DNA of 64,000 nt from an uncultured Desulfobulbaceae bacterium (GCA_947259225.1 CAMYLK010000014.1:21279-85278), one strand, 5' to 3'. Shown: positions 14,575 through 25,222, counted from the stretch's first letter. Translations and numbers: made by a program. The notes: generated by a model from the letters alone, not told the origin.

Positions 14575-17211
14575 ATGAAATCGGGGAGCAATCTTGAACG
14601 AGTGCTCACCAGCGGCAGTTTTGCCGTAACAGGTGAGCTCGGTCCGCCGAAAAACAGTGACCCGGATGTGGTCAGGAAAAAAGCACGGCTGTTAAAAGGC
14701 AACGTTGATGCAGTTAATATTACCGACTGCCAGACTGCTATTGTCAGAATGTCGAGCATTGGAGCCGGACTGATAACCCAGTCAGAAGGGGTTGAGCCGG
14801 TCATCCAGATGACCTGCCGCGACAGAAACAGAATCGGCATGCAAAGTGACCTGATGGCAGCATCGGCATTAGGTTTGAAAAATTTGTTATGCCTGACCGG
14901 TGATCACCAGAAATTTGGGAATCATCCTGGATCCAAGGGCGTTTTTGACATGGATTCTATCCAGATGCTCGGTATGGTACGGGATATGCGGGACGAAAAA
15001 AAGTTCCAGTGCGGCGAGGAAATTAAGGGGGCCGCTCCTAAACTTTTCATTGGTGCTGCAGCCAATCCCTTTGCCTATCCTTTTGAATTCCGTGCTGTCC
15101 GCCTTGGCAAGAAAATTGCCAATGGTGCTGACTTTACTCAGACCCAGATTATCTACAATGTCGACAAATTCTCCAAATTCATGGAAATGTGCCGTGAGCT
15201 TGGTCTTGATGAGAAAGCATATATCCTTGCCGGTATTACACCTCCAAAATCTGTTGGCATGGCGAGATACATGAAAAATTTCGTTCCCGGCATGGATGTG
15301 CCCGACGAAATCATAAAGAGAATGCAGGGCGCAAAAAACAAACCGCAGGAAGGTATCAATATAGCTGTTGATATTATCCAGCAGGTAAAAGAGATTAAGG
15401 GTGTTGCCGGCGTTCATGTAATGGCCATCGAGTGGGAAGAAGCTGTTGAGGAAATTGTCGAAAAAGCCGGCCTCCTTCCCAGGCCGACATTCGACGAAGT
15501 TGAAACTAAAACAGTTTTAGTTCCTTCGGCTGAGGCCATAGTTGTCCGTGGTGAAGGAGATACTGATCTTGCTGAAGCAAAAACCGAGGCAGAACAAATC
15601 CTAGCTGCTGCCCGGCAGGAAGCCGAAACAATCAGGCAGCAGATTTCTGCTGGTCAGCCCGTTACAACAACATCACAATTAACAGATACAGTTGCCATTT
15701 CTACAGATGATGCAGGAGAACATGAGATGAATGAAAAAGAGCGCCAATTGGCGTTGGATTCTGTAAAACAGGGACTCGATGCTTTAAAGAAGGCGTATGG
15801 TCTCAATGATGATCAATTCGATGCGTTGATCAAGTTCATTGATGCGGAAGCTATTCTGAAAAAAGAACCGCCTGTATCAGGCGGAGTGCAGCCTGCCGCA
15901 GTACCTGAGGCCGCAACACCAGCAGCAGAACCCGTAACAGCACCACCTGCTGAAGACAAAGCTAAAGCTGAGGCAGAACAAAAAGCACAGGATGTAGCTG
16001 CTGCCAAAACTCAAGCTGAAGCAGTTGCCAAAGCCAAGGCCGAGGGCGATGCTAAAGCTGCTGCAGAGAAAAAGGCGAAAGAGGAGGCAGCCGTTAAAGC
16101 AGAGGCAGAGGCCAAAGCCAAATCAGAAGCTGAAGCAAAAGCCAAGGCCGAGAAAGAGAAAGCCGAGCCCGAAAAACCAAAAGCCAAGGCACCAGCCAAA
16201 GCTGTTCCAGCTGAACTGGCAGCACCTGAACTGGCGCTGGAAAGCATTCCTTTTGCCGAGAGGGCTACCAAAGTGCCTGCGACTTCCTACAAGGTGGATT
16301 ACAGCGGCGCTATCAGGGAAACAGTTCTTGGAAACGGTGATAATACAATAACAGTCGGTGGATCAGAAGTAATGCCATTCCACCTGTTTGAAGGCAATAT
16401 GCCTCGGAAACCGCTAATCGCCCTGGAAATTCAGGATGTCAAGCCTGACAACTGGCCGGATACTCTGACAAAATACTATGATGATGTTCTTGACAATCCT
16501 GTCGCCTGGGCCAAAAAATGTATTGAAGAGTATAATGCCGACGCACTGAACATTTACCTGATTGGAACAGATCCTAACGGCGAGAACCGCCCTTCAGCAG
16601 ATGCAGCAAAAGATGCTGCCGCAGTTATTGAAGCCGTTAATGTGCCGATCATTGTCTGGGGATGCGGGAACAATGAAAAGGACACCGAGACCCTGCGTGA
16701 GATAACCTCAATTATCGGCGACAAAAAGGTTTGCCTGGCACCTCTTGAAGATGCCAACTACCGTTCAATCGGTGCAACTGCCATGGCATTCCAGCACCCC
16801 ATGGTTGCTGCATCCCCCATTGACGTCAATCTTGCCAAGCAGTTGAATATCCTTCTCGAAAATCTGGGAGTGCAACTTTCGACCGTAATGATGGATCCTT
16901 CGGTAGGCGCTCTTGGTTACGGAATAGAATACACATATTCGGTCATGGAAAGGATCCGGCTTGCCGCCTTGACCCAGAAGGATGAGAAGCTCCAGGTTCC
17001 GATCATCTGCAACCTTGGACGAGAAGTCTGGAAAACGAAGGAAGTCACCCTGGCATCAGATGAACTTCTCGGTGATCAGGAACAACGCGGCATTATGATG
17101 GAGGCGATGACCGCTAACTGTATGCTTCTGTCCGGTGGTGAGGTTTTGATAATGCGCCACCCTAAAGCTGTGAACATGACAAAATCCCTGATCGAAGGCC
17201 TCATGGGCTGA
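14575..17211 (+). CDS. Fusion: methylenetetrahydrofolate reductase + corrinoid Fe-S protein small subunit
   Basis: About 878 residues; ATG 14575 is preferred to the in-frame TTG at 14572 because AAGGAGG ends at 14570. Residues ~1-315 are a MetF-type TIM barrel (VTGELGPPKNSDPD, LLCLTGDH, GAAANPF, HVMAIEWEEAVEEI) that reduces methylene-THF to methyl-THF. Residues ~570-878 are AcsD/CdhD, the small corrinoid-protein subunit that takes part in methyl transfer to acetyl-CoA synthase (PFHLFEGNMPRKP, MMDPSVGALGYGIEY, NCMLLSGGEVLIMRHP). Between lie a short predicted helical domain from 386 on and a long Ala/Lys/Glu-rich stretch at ~456-545, likely an extended helix. The frame is unbroken throughout. 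An internal ATG at 15727 with a strong ribosome site could give a separate AcsD. The neighbours are cooS and acsB. No MetV-like partner is present. Confidence 0.88.
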   Translation: MKSGSNLERVLTSGSFAVTGELGPPKNSDPDVVRKKARLLKGNVDAVNITDCQTAIVRMSSIGAGLITQSEGVEPVIQMTCRDRNRIGMQSDLMAASALGLKNLLCLTGDHQKFGNHPGSKGVFDMDSIQMLGMVRDMRDEKKFQCGEEIKGAAPKLFIGAAANPFAYPFEFRAVRLGKKIANGADFTQTQIIYNVDKFSKFMEMCRELGLDEKAYILAGITPPKSVGMARYMKNFVPGMDVPDEIIKRMQGAKNKPQEGINIAVDIIQQVKEIKGVAGVHVMAIEWEEAVEEIVEKAGLLPRPTFDEVETKTVLVPSAEAIVVRGEGDTDLAEAKTEAEQILAAARQEAETIRQQISAGQPVTTTSQLTDTVAISTDDAGEHEMNEKERQLALDSVKQGLDALKKAYGLNDDQFDALIKFIDAEAILKKEPPVSGGVQPAAVPEAATPAAEPVTAPPAEDKAKAEAEQKAQDVAAAKTQAEAVAKAKAEGDAKAAAEKKAKEEAAVKAEAEAKAKSEAEAKAKAEKEKAEPEKPKAKAPAKAVPAELAAPELALESIPFAERATKVPATSYKVDYSGAIRETVLGNGDNTITVGGSEVMPFHLFEGNMPRKPLIALEIQDVKPDNWPDTLTKYYDDVLDNPVAWAKKCIEEYNADALNIYLIGTDPNGENRPSADAAKDAAAVIEAVNVPIIVWGCGNNEKDTETLREITSIIGDKKVCLAPLEDANYRSIGATAMAFQHPMVAASPIDVNLAKQLNILLENLGVQLSTVMMDPSVGALGYGIEYTYSVMERIRLAALTQKDEKLQVPIICNLGREVWKTKEVTLASDELLGDQEQRGIMMEAMTANCMLLSGGEVLIMRHPKAVNMTKSLIEGLMG
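15714..15729 (+). promoter_or_regulatory. Possible internal ribosome binding site and ATG inside metF::acsD
   Basis: AGGAG at 15714-15718, an 8-base spacer and an in-frame ATG at 15727 (codon 385 counted from 14575). The Shine-Dalgarno quality equals that of the surrounding genes. Initiation here would yield a ~494-residue protein with the helical linker and the complete AcsD domain but no MetF. It may also be a relic of two separate genes. Confidence 0.4.
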
Positions 17212-17269
17212 TCAGTGATAATATACATAGAAATCAAAAGAGTAGAAATATAACAAGGGAGTTTTTTCA

Positions 17270-19477
17270 ATGTCGAAGATCATTTGTTCAGCAGCTATTC
17301 GCGGTGCCAAGAATATCATTGACATGGCTGAAGAGACCTATGAAGAGGCCATAAAAAAATATGGCCCGGATCAGGAGGTTTCTTTTCCAAATACAGCCTA
17401 TTTTCTGCCAATCATTTATTCCATGCTTGGAGCCAAGGTGGAAAAACTTGGCGACATGAAGGACATCTTTCAGGAGTGTCGCACTCTTCTGCCACCAGTG
17501 GTAGCCGGAGATATCTGGCTACCATACCTGGCACCGGCACTTGATGCAGGTATGGCAACATTTTTCGCCGAAGAAATGTACGAGTCCATTCGTTACCTGA
17601 ATGACCCGAATTTCTATACAAAAACAGAAGACCCAACCGCGGAAAACATTTGGCTTGGTGCAGCTGATGACGTCATCTTCAGGAAACGAGGTGTTGAGTT
17701 TGTCGACGGAACAGCACCTGGCTTTGCAGCCATCATGGGGGCGCCACCAAACAAAGAGATTGCCAGCAAGATTGCACTGGAACTCCAGGAGAAAAACCTA
17801 TACATTTTTATGCACGATGAGACAAATGGTGTCAAGATGCCAGACCTGCTTGTCGAAAATGATGTTCAGGTAGGTTGGAGCACCCGTCTGGTTCCATTCG
17901 GACCGACATACACCTCCGCTGTTTTTGCCATTGGTTTTGCCTGCCGAGTCGCCATGGCATTCGGTGGCATAAAACCAGGTGATTACAATGGCAATCTGAT
18001 CTACAACAAGGATCGTACTTTTGCCTTTGTCATGGCGTTCGGTCCAGTCAGTGACGAATGGTATGCCAACGCAGCCGGTGCTATCAACTGGGGATTCCCG
18101 ACAATTTCCGATTACGATATACCTGAGGTGCTTCCTACAGGTATCTGTACATACGAACATGTTGTATCCAATGTGCCACACGAAGAAATCGTCCAGAAAG
18201 CCATTGAAGTACGTGGGCTTAAGGTTTCCGTTACCAAGATCGACATCCCCATGTCTTTCGGTCCCGCTTTCGAGGGTGAACGTATCCGAAAGGACGACCT
18301 GTTCATGGAATGCGGAGGAGGTCGGACAACGGGCGTTGAGGTTCTTGTTTCAAAGGAAATGGACGAGGTCGAGGATGGCAAGGTTATTCTCGAAGGCCCG
18401 GATATTTCTGATATCGAAGAAGGACAGAACCTGCCGATCGCTATCCTTGTAGAGGTTGCAGGGCGTGAAATGCAGTCTGACTTTGAACCTATCCTGGAAC
18501 GCCAGTTTCACCACCTGATCAACTACGTCCAGGGCATCATGCATATCGGCCAGCGAAATATTATGTGGATTCGCATAGGCAAAGCTGCCGTTGAGAAAGG
18601 ATTTTCTTTTAAACATATCGGAACAGTCTTGCACGGTAAGCTACACCAGGAGTTCGGTGCCATTCTCGACAAGATTCAGGTAAAAATTTACACAGAGCAG
18701 GAAAAGGTTGATGAAGTAGTGGATCTTGCCAGGACGGTTTATGAGGAACGTGACCTGCGCCTCGGTTCCATGACAGACGAAACTGAAGAAGTTTTCTACT
18801 CCTGTACCCTATGCCAGTCTTTTGCTCCAAGCCATGTATGTGTCATTACTCCCGAGCGTATCGGCATGTGCGGCGCATATAACTGGCTGGACGGCAAGGC
18901 CTCATTTCAGATCAATCCGACCGGACCCAATCAGCCCATCGATAAGGGTGAATGTACGGATGAAATCAATGGCTATTTCACAGGTATTAACGATTTCGTT
19001 AACCAGGCCTCCAGGGGAGCTGTCAGCGAGGTAAGCTGCTATTCGCTCATGAACAACCCCATGACCGCATGTGGGTGTTTTGAGTCAATCGCTGCAATGC
19101 TGCCTGCCTGTAATGGCATCATGGTTGTCAACCGTGACTATATGGGAATGACGCCTTCTGGCATGAAGTTCACTACCCTGGCCGGTATGGCTGGCGGCGG
19201 CATGCAGACCCCGGGTTTCATGGGTGTGTCCAAGCATTATATGACAAGCCCTAAACTTTTCCTGGCCGAGGGCGGACTTAAGAGGCTTGTCTGGATACCC
19301 AAGATACTTAAAGATGAGATTGCTGACAAACTCAAGGCCCGTTGTGAAGAGATCGGAATGCCTGAACTATTTGATATGATTGCTACGGAAGAGCAGGGAA
19401 CTACAGAAGAAGAGATCCTTGCTTTCCTTAAAGAAAAAGGTCATCCGGCACTTGAAATGGAAACAGAATTAGGCTGA
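17270..19477 (+). CDS. acsB: CO-methylating acetyl-CoA synthase
   Basis: A 735-residue acetyl-CoA synthase that joins CO, a methyl group from the corrinoid protein and CoA at the nickel A-cluster. The A-cluster cysteines are visible: SCTLCQSFAPSHVC and RIGMCGAYNW supply the iron-sulfur cubane, and the TACGCFESI motif is the Cys-Gly-Cys site that binds the distal nickel. The N-terminal CODH-contact domain, which bacterial AcsB has and archaeal CdhC lacks, is present, so the length is the full bacterial type. GGGAG precedes the ATG. It lies between the genes for the two corrinoid-protein subunits, which fits assembly of one CODH/ACS complex. Confidence 0.95.
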   Translation: MSKIICSAAIRGAKNIIDMAEETYEEAIKKYGPDQEVSFPNTAYFLPIIYSMLGAKVEKLGDMKDIFQECRTLLPPVVAGDIWLPYLAPALDAGMATFFAEEMYESIRYLNDPNFYTKTEDPTAENIWLGAADDVIFRKRGVEFVDGTAPGFAAIMGAPPNKEIASKIALELQEKNLYIFMHDETNGVKMPDLLVENDVQVGWSTRLVPFGPTYTSAVFAIGFACRVAMAFGGIKPGDYNGNLIYNKDRTFAFVMAFGPVSDEWYANAAGAINWGFPTISDYDIPEVLPTGICTYEHVVSNVPHEEIVQKAIEVRGLKVSVTKIDIPMSFGPAFEGERIRKDDLFMECGGGRTTGVEVLVSKEMDEVEDGKVILEGPDISDIEEGQNLPIAILVEVAGREMQSDFEPILERQFHHLINYVQGIMHIGQRNIMWIRIGKAAVEKGFSFKHIGTVLHGKLHQEFGAILDKIQVKIYTEQEKVDEVVDLARTVYEERDLRLGSMTDETEEVFYSCTLCQSFAPSHVCVITPERIGMCGAYNWLDGKASFQINPTGPNQPIDKGECTDEINGYFTGINDFVNQASRGAVSEVSCYSLMNNPMTACGCFESIAAMLPACNGIMVVNRDYMGMTPSGMKFTTLAGMAGGGMQTPGFMGVSKHYMTSPKLFLAEGGLKRLVWIPKILKDEIADKLKARCEEIGMPELFDMIATEEQGTTEEEILAFLKEKGHPALEMETELG

Positions 19478-19488
19478 TCACGTAAAGA

Positions 19489-19524
19489 AAGGCAGAATAA
19501 CCAACTGATTCAGGGCTCTGCCTT
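19489..19524. promoter_or_regulatory. Hairpin between acsB and acsC
   Basis: Arms AAGGCAGA (19489-19496) and TCTGCCTT (19517-19524) form an 8-bp perfect stem around a 20-base loop, just after the acsB stop. There is no T-run. It is the second such structure in the gene run and may tune mRNA stability. Confidence 0.35.
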
Positions 19525-19553
19525 GGATATATGCTCTAAGGAGGAATCTAACA

Positions 19554-20906
19554 ATGGCGTTAACCGGTATACAGATATTAAAAATGCTGCCGAAAACGAA
19601 TTGCGGTGATTGCAGCATCCCGACATGTCTTGCTTTTGCCATGAAGGTGGCAGCCGGTCAGGTAGAGATTGATGCTTGCCCGCATGTCAGTGATGAGGCA
19701 AAAGAGACAATTGGCGAAGCCTCGGCACCTCCGATCAGGACAATCAAAATGGGTAGTGGAGACGCCGAATTTACTGCCGGTGGCGAAACGTGCCTGTTCA
19801 GACACGAAAAAAGATTTGAAAATCCGACCGGTATAGCTGTAATGGTCTCCACCGGCGATAATGAAAAGACTGTTGACGCCAAAATCGAACGCTTTAACAA
19901 ACTTGAGTACGAACGTGTCGGTGTCTTGATGCGTGCTGATCTGATTGTGGTTAAGGATAACGACGGCAACGGAGATGCCTTCACAGGTTTAACCCAGAAA
20001 GTTCTGGAAAAGTCTCCCGGAGCAGCAGTCGTACTGATGACTGACAGTGCTGATAACATGAAGGCTGCGGCTGCTGCGTGCGGTGACCGCAAACCTCTTC
20101 TTTTTGGAGCTAACGCAGACAATTGGCAGGCTATGGGTGAACTGGCCAAGGAAATCGGGTGTCCGCTTGGAGTTCAGGGCAAAACCCTTGATGATCTGGT
20201 CGAAATTTCCGGCAACCTTGTTGAAGCAGGACATAAGGACCTCGTTATTGATTCCGGTGCAAGAACTCTGCGCGGAGCTTTTGAGGATAATGTCGTGTCC
20301 CGCCGTTCCGCCATCAAGGAAAAATTCAAACCACTTGGTTTTCCGACCATAACTTTTCCCTGTGAAATGACTGACGACCCGATGATGGAAGCCATGATTG
20401 CTTCTGTACTGATGGCAAAATATGCCGGTATTGTTGTTCTCTCAGACCTACAGGGTGAGGTGCTTTTCCCCCTGCTGCTTGAACAGCTCAATATTTTCAC
20501 CGATCCTCAGCGGCCCATGGTTGTCGAGGAAGATATTTATCCTCTTGGTGGACCCGGCGAAGATTCACCTGTTCTTATTACCTGTAACTTCTCGCTTACT
20601 TATTTCATTGTTTCAGGCGAAATAGAGGGTTCGAAGGTTCCGTCATGGCTGTTGATAAAGGACACTGAAGGATTGTCTGTTCTTACCGCCTGGGCGGCTG
20701 GAAAATTCGGGGCGGATCTGATAGCTCAATTTGTAAACAAATCAGGGATAGGCGACAAAGTAAAACACCGCGAATTGATCATACCGGGATATCTGGCAAC
20801 GATCAAAGGTGAACTCGAGGAGGAGCTTCCCGACTGGACTATAACAATTGGTCCTCGTGAAGCGGGTCATCTGCCGGCATTCCTCAAGGAATGGCAGCCT
20901 GCTTAA
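19554..20906 (+). CDS. acsC: Corrinoid iron-sulfur protein large subunit
   Basis: A 450-residue AcsC/CdhE gamma subunit. The N-terminal domain binds a [4Fe-4S] cluster through Cys17, Cys20, Cys25 and Cys42 (KTNCGDCSIPTC...DAC), used to reactivate oxidised cob(II)amide. The remainder is a TIM barrel with the C-terminal corrinoid-binding domain (TCNFSLTYFIVSGEIEGSKVPSWLL, then TAWAAGKFGADLIAQF). With the AcsD part of the upstream fusion it carries the methyl group from methyl-THF to acetyl-CoA synthase. A strong AAGGAGG site precedes the ATG. Length is normal for the family. Confidence 0.93.
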   Translation: MALTGIQILKMLPKTNCGDCSIPTCLAFAMKVAAGQVEIDACPHVSDEAKETIGEASAPPIRTIKMGSGDAEFTAGGETCLFRHEKRFENPTGIAVMVSTGDNEKTVDAKIERFNKLEYERVGVLMRADLIVVKDNDGNGDAFTGLTQKVLEKSPGAAVVLMTDSADNMKAAAAACGDRKPLLFGANADNWQAMGELAKEIGCPLGVQGKTLDDLVEISGNLVEAGHKDLVIDSGARTLRGAFEDNVVSRRSAIKEKFKPLGFPTITFPCEMTDDPMMEAMIASVLMAKYAGIVVLSDLQGEVLFPLLLEQLNIFTDPQRPMVVEEDIYPLGGPGEDSPVLITCNFSLTYFIVSGEIEGSKVPSWLLIKDTEGLSVLTAWAAGKFGADLIAQFVNKSGIGDKVKHRELIIPGYLATIKGELEEELPDWTITIGPREAGHLPAFLKEWQPA

Positions 20907-20971
20907 TAATGTCACTTAAATAGAGCGGGGAAGTTGTAAGCTTTTGTTTTTTTTCCTGCTCAACTGAATAT

Positions 20972-23900
20972 ATGTCAACAGTCACATTAATCATAGACGG
21001 TAACGAGATAGTTGCCGAAAAGAATCTGACAATCCTCGAGGTGGCCAAGCGTTCAGGTATAACCATACCTACACTTTGCTACGTCAAAGGAAAGCCTACT
21101 GACAAGCCATGTAATATCTGCGTGGTTGAGATAGCTGATCATGCAAAGCACACCATATCTTCCAACCTGAAAGTCGAAGGTTTGTACCGGGCATGCACGA
21201 CACTTGCTTTGGACAGTATGGATATCAGAACTGCCAGTGAAAATGTAATTGCATTCCGCCAGGACCGACTTGCAGCTATCTCCAAGACACATTTCGGCGA
21301 TTGCAAAGCGCCGTGCAACCTGACATGTCCCGGCCAGATAAATGTCCAGGGATATATTGCCCATGTCGCTCGAGGAGAGTACGAAGAAGCGCTTCGCCTT
21401 GTTATGGAACGCAACCCGGTTCCTTTTTCCGTCGGCCGTGTATGCCCGCGGTTTTGTGAAACACGCTGCCGCCGAATCCTTGTTGACGAGCCGGTTTCCA
21501 TAAATCATCTCAAACGTTTTGTCGCAGACTGGTGCATGACTCACGAAATAAACCTGAGTATCCCGCGTGATAAACCTACCGGTAAGCGAATTGCAGTCAT
21601 TGGCGGTGGTCCTTCAGGATTATCCGCTGCATACTTCCTGACCAGAAAAGGCCATGATGTCACCATTCTCGAAGCAGCATCGAAGCTCGGAGGTGCGCTG
21701 CGTTATGGTTTTCCAGAGTACAAGATCCCAAAGGATGTGCTGGATTACGAGGTCAATTCCATCCTGAAAATGGGTATCTCTATTCGGCTGAATCAGAAAT
21801 GGGGTAAAGATTTTACTATTCAGGACCTTCATGACCAGGGATTTAACGCAACATTTATTGGCATCGGGGCCAATGTGGACGAACCGCTTGAAATCCCCTG
21901 TTCCGAAAAACCGCACGTATACCCTGCCACTAAGTTTCTTCGTTTAATAAACGAAGGCAAGGATATCGAATTCGGAAAAAGTGCAGCTGTCATCGGTGGC
22001 AATAATACAGCTATGGAAGTTGCCAGAAGCCTTGTGAGAATGGGCGTGGAGGATGTTACAATCATTTACCCGCGGGCCAAGATAGAAATGCCTGCTCATC
22101 AGAGAAACATCCGTGAAGCCGAAAATGACGGCATTCAATTCCTGCTGATGGCTTCGCCTACCGAAATTTGCGGTAAGTCCCCCGAAGAAAGTCGCCTCAA
22201 ACTTGATCTGATACGAATGAAACTGGGCGAACCTGACAAACGAGGTCGCAGGGAACCCTTACCCATCCCCGGTTCCAACACCAGTATGTATGTAGATACC
22301 ATTGTTTCCTCTCTTGGTCAGACTGCGGTAAAGGAACATATTGATGGGGGAGAAATCGAGTCGCAGATTCAGCTTTCACCCAAGTGCACCATAGTTGCAA
22401 ACCCTCGTTCTTCTCAGACCAGTGTTGAAGGTGTGTTTGCAGGTGGTGATGCAGTGACAGGACCAAAATCTGTCATCCAGGCAGTTGTATCTGCACGTCG
22501 TGCAGCATCAAATATCCATGCATTTGTAATGGGTGAAGAAAAAGAGCCCGCTGAAAGTCGTTTCAATTTTACCCGCGGCAAGTCTTTCGACGATGTGGAT
22601 TCAAAGAATTTTGAAGACGTCAGTGAAAAAATGCGCGAAAAAATGCCTGAGCGGTTACCTGAAACAGCTGTCCAGGATTTCGACGAGGTAAAACTCGGTT
22701 TTACTGAGAAAATGGCCCGCCGTGAAGCAGATCGATGTCTGTCATGCGGGTGTACAGCGTTCGAACGGTGCGACCTTAAACGCCATGATATAGAAAACAA
22801 CATTAATATCAATAAAACAGGTATGGGAGTCAAGCCGCTTTACAAGGTAGACAACTCTCATCCTGCCATAACAGTTGATCCCAATAAGTGTATATTCTGT
22901 TTTCGCTGTGTACGTTATTGTGAGTATGACGCCCTGGAACTGAGAGCCAAGAAAGTGGTCGGAGCAGGTTATCCCTTTGGTGTTGAGATCAAGTTCAAGG
23001 ACAATTGTGTTTCCTGTGGGAAATGCGTGGAATATTGTTCTACAGGGGCTTTGAACAAGAAAAACCGGATCGTTCCCATCCAGTCGGAAGAAGTAAAAAC
23101 GATTAAGAGCACGTGTCCCTATTGCGGTACCGGATGTCAATTAGAGATCAAGGTCAAGGGGAATACTGTGATGGAAATCGGTGCTGACCTCGACCAGATG
23201 CCGAATTTTGGTGACCTCTGTGTTAAGGGCCGTTTTGGTCACAACTTCATTCAACATCCAGATCGTTTGAAAACACCCCTGATACGCCGCCAGAAAAGTG
23301 GTGCTCTTGAGCCGGCAAGCTGGGCTGAGGCTCTTGACTTTATCGCTGTCAAGTTCAGAAGGATACTCGAGGACAAGGGGCCCGATGCCTTGGCAGGATT
23401 GTCTTCGGCACGATGCACCAATGAAGAGAATTATGCTTTCCAGAAATTTTTCCGGGCCGGTATAGGGACAAATAATATCGATCATTGTGCCCGTTACTGA
23501 CACAGTCCTACGGTGGCCGGTCTGGCCACAGCATTCGGATCTGGAGCAATGAGCAACAACATTGCCGGTATAGTGGATAACGATGTTCTTTTTGTTATTG
23601 GTTCCAATACGACGGAGACACACCCGGTAATAGCACTACGCATGCTGGAAGCCGTCAAACGTGGAGCCAAATTGATTGTAGCCGATCCGCGACACATAAA
23701 ACTCGCAGACAGTGCTGTTATCCGGCTCAATCACCGTCCGGGTACAGATGCTGCGTTAATCAATGCAATGTGCCATGTCATCCTGAACGAGGGTATGACA
23801 GATCAGAAGTTTATAGAAAAACATACGGAAGGTTTTGAAGCATTTTCCAGTGCTGTTGTTGACTGTACCCCTGAGTGGGCAGAAAAAATTACCGGGGTAC

Positions 23901-25222
23901 CGGCAGCGGACATAATCGAGGCATCTAAACTATTTGCCGGCGCAGAACGTGCAGGTACCTATTACACCATGGGCATAACGCAACATACATCTGGTACTTC
24001 CAATGTTTTGGCTTTGGCAAACCTGGTACTCGCTACAGGAAATCTTGGGAAGCCTGGCGCTGGCCTCAATCCATTACGTGGTCAAAACAATGTCCAGGGT
24101 GCCAGTGACATGGGCTGTAACCCGGTCAATCTGCCCGGTTACCAGAGGGTTGACAACGAGGATGCCAGAAAACGTATCGGCGGGATATGGGGGCAGGAGC
24201 CCAAAGCTGAGCCGGGTTTGACAGCTACAGAAATGACTCCTGCCATTGTTGATGGCGCGATCGCTGGTTTGTGGATAATGGGTGAAAATCCAGTCATGAG
24301 CGACCCCAACATGTCTCATGTCCGTGAAGCATTTGAGAAGCTTGATTTCCTCCTGGTGCAGGACATTTTCCTGACCGAAACGGCTGAGATGGCTGATGTT
24401 GTTCTTCCAGCTGCCTCTTTTGCAGAAAAAAACGGTACCTTTACAAATACAGAACGCAGGGTACAGAGAATTCGCAGAGCTGTTAGGCCTCCTGGAGAGG
24501 CCCGAGACGACTTGACCATCGTAAACCTCGTAACAGCCCGCATGGGTTATGATCATATTGTTCCTTTGTCCCAGGGATTTACCAACCGCTTGTATAACGA
24601 AGGTGGATTCGTGACAGCACCACCGCTCTGTGATGAAGTATATGAAGAAATGGGTAAAGTCTGGCCGGCAATAGCCGGTATCAATTATGACCGCCTTGAA
24701 GATCAGGGATTACAGTGGCCATGTCCTGATGAGAACCATCCCGGCACACCTGTTCTGTTTGAAAATGGATTTCCGATTGGTAAAGCAAAATTTTCTTCGG
24801 TAGAATGGAAAGGACCGCAGGAGATGCCAGATGAAGAGTTTCCTTTGTACCTCTCCACCGGAAGGGTACTCGCCCAGTATCATACCGGTACCATGACACG
24901 TCGGTCCCGTATACTTGAAGATGTGGACAACGGTCCGTATGTTGAGATCAATCCTCAGGATGCTGAGACACTTGGCATCAAGAATGGTGATAATGTAAGG
25001 GCTGTCTCACGCAGAGGAAACATCACAATACCAGCAATGCTTACAGAACGTGTTAACAGTGGGATGGTATTTATACCCTTTCATTACCATGAAGCTGCGG
25101 CTAACCTGTTGACCAATGATGCCCTGGATCCGGTTTGCAAGATTCCTGAGGCCAAAGTGTGTGCAGTACGGCTGGAAAAGATCACGGGTGATTTAAATAT
25201 AGTTGAGGTTGATCATAAATAA
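20972..25222 (+). CDS. fdhA: Selenocysteine formate dehydrogenase fused to ferredoxin and GltD-like flavin modules
   Basis: 1416 residues if the in-frame TGA at 23498-23500 is read as selenocysteine 843. Modules in order: plant-type 2Fe-2S domain (~1-95; Cys36, Cys47, Cys50, Cys75); Cys-rich GltD-type Fe-S region (~105-170); flavin/NAD(P) oxidoreductase half (~204-515; IAVIGGGPSGLSAA and AAVIGGNNTAMEVA); further cysteines at ~589-600; two 4Fe-4S clusters (~638-693); and a molybdopterin (Mo/W) formate dehydrogenase catalytic domain from ~710, starting CPYCGTGCQLE. The Sec lies in HCARYU-HSPTVAGLA, the site of the active-site Cys/Sec in formate dehydrogenases. The frame is uninterrupted on both sides and a SECIS-like hairpin follows. 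It likely interconverts formate and CO2 with electrons moving via flavin to NAD(P)H and to HdrA/MvhD downstream. No clear ribosome site precedes the ATG. Confidence 0.9.
23498..23529 (+). promoter_or_regulatory. SECIS-like element of fdhA (TGA plus hairpin)
   Basis: After the TGA, 12 bases lead to a perfect 6-bp stem GTGGCC / GGCCAC (23513-23518 / 23524-23529) with the loop GGTCT. The loop begins 19 bases past the TGA and matches the GGUCU apical loop of the E. coli fdhF SECIS that binds SelB. This is strong evidence for selenocysteine insertion. Confidence 0.88.

Noticed and set aside
14887..15417. 176-codon antisense frame inside the MetF part
   Set aside because: Shadow frame of a gene with clear homology on the other strand.
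15937..16206. Repeat array or CRISPR-like sequence in the Ala/Lys/Glu region
   Set aside because: The repeats are irregular codon-level low complexity inside an open coding frame, with no fixed repeat unit or spacers.
20972..23500. fdhA read as a gene truncated by a TGA stop (and a separate gene from 23513)
   Set aside because: The frame continues without a break, the TGA falls at the catalytic Cys/Sec position and a SECIS-like hairpin follows.
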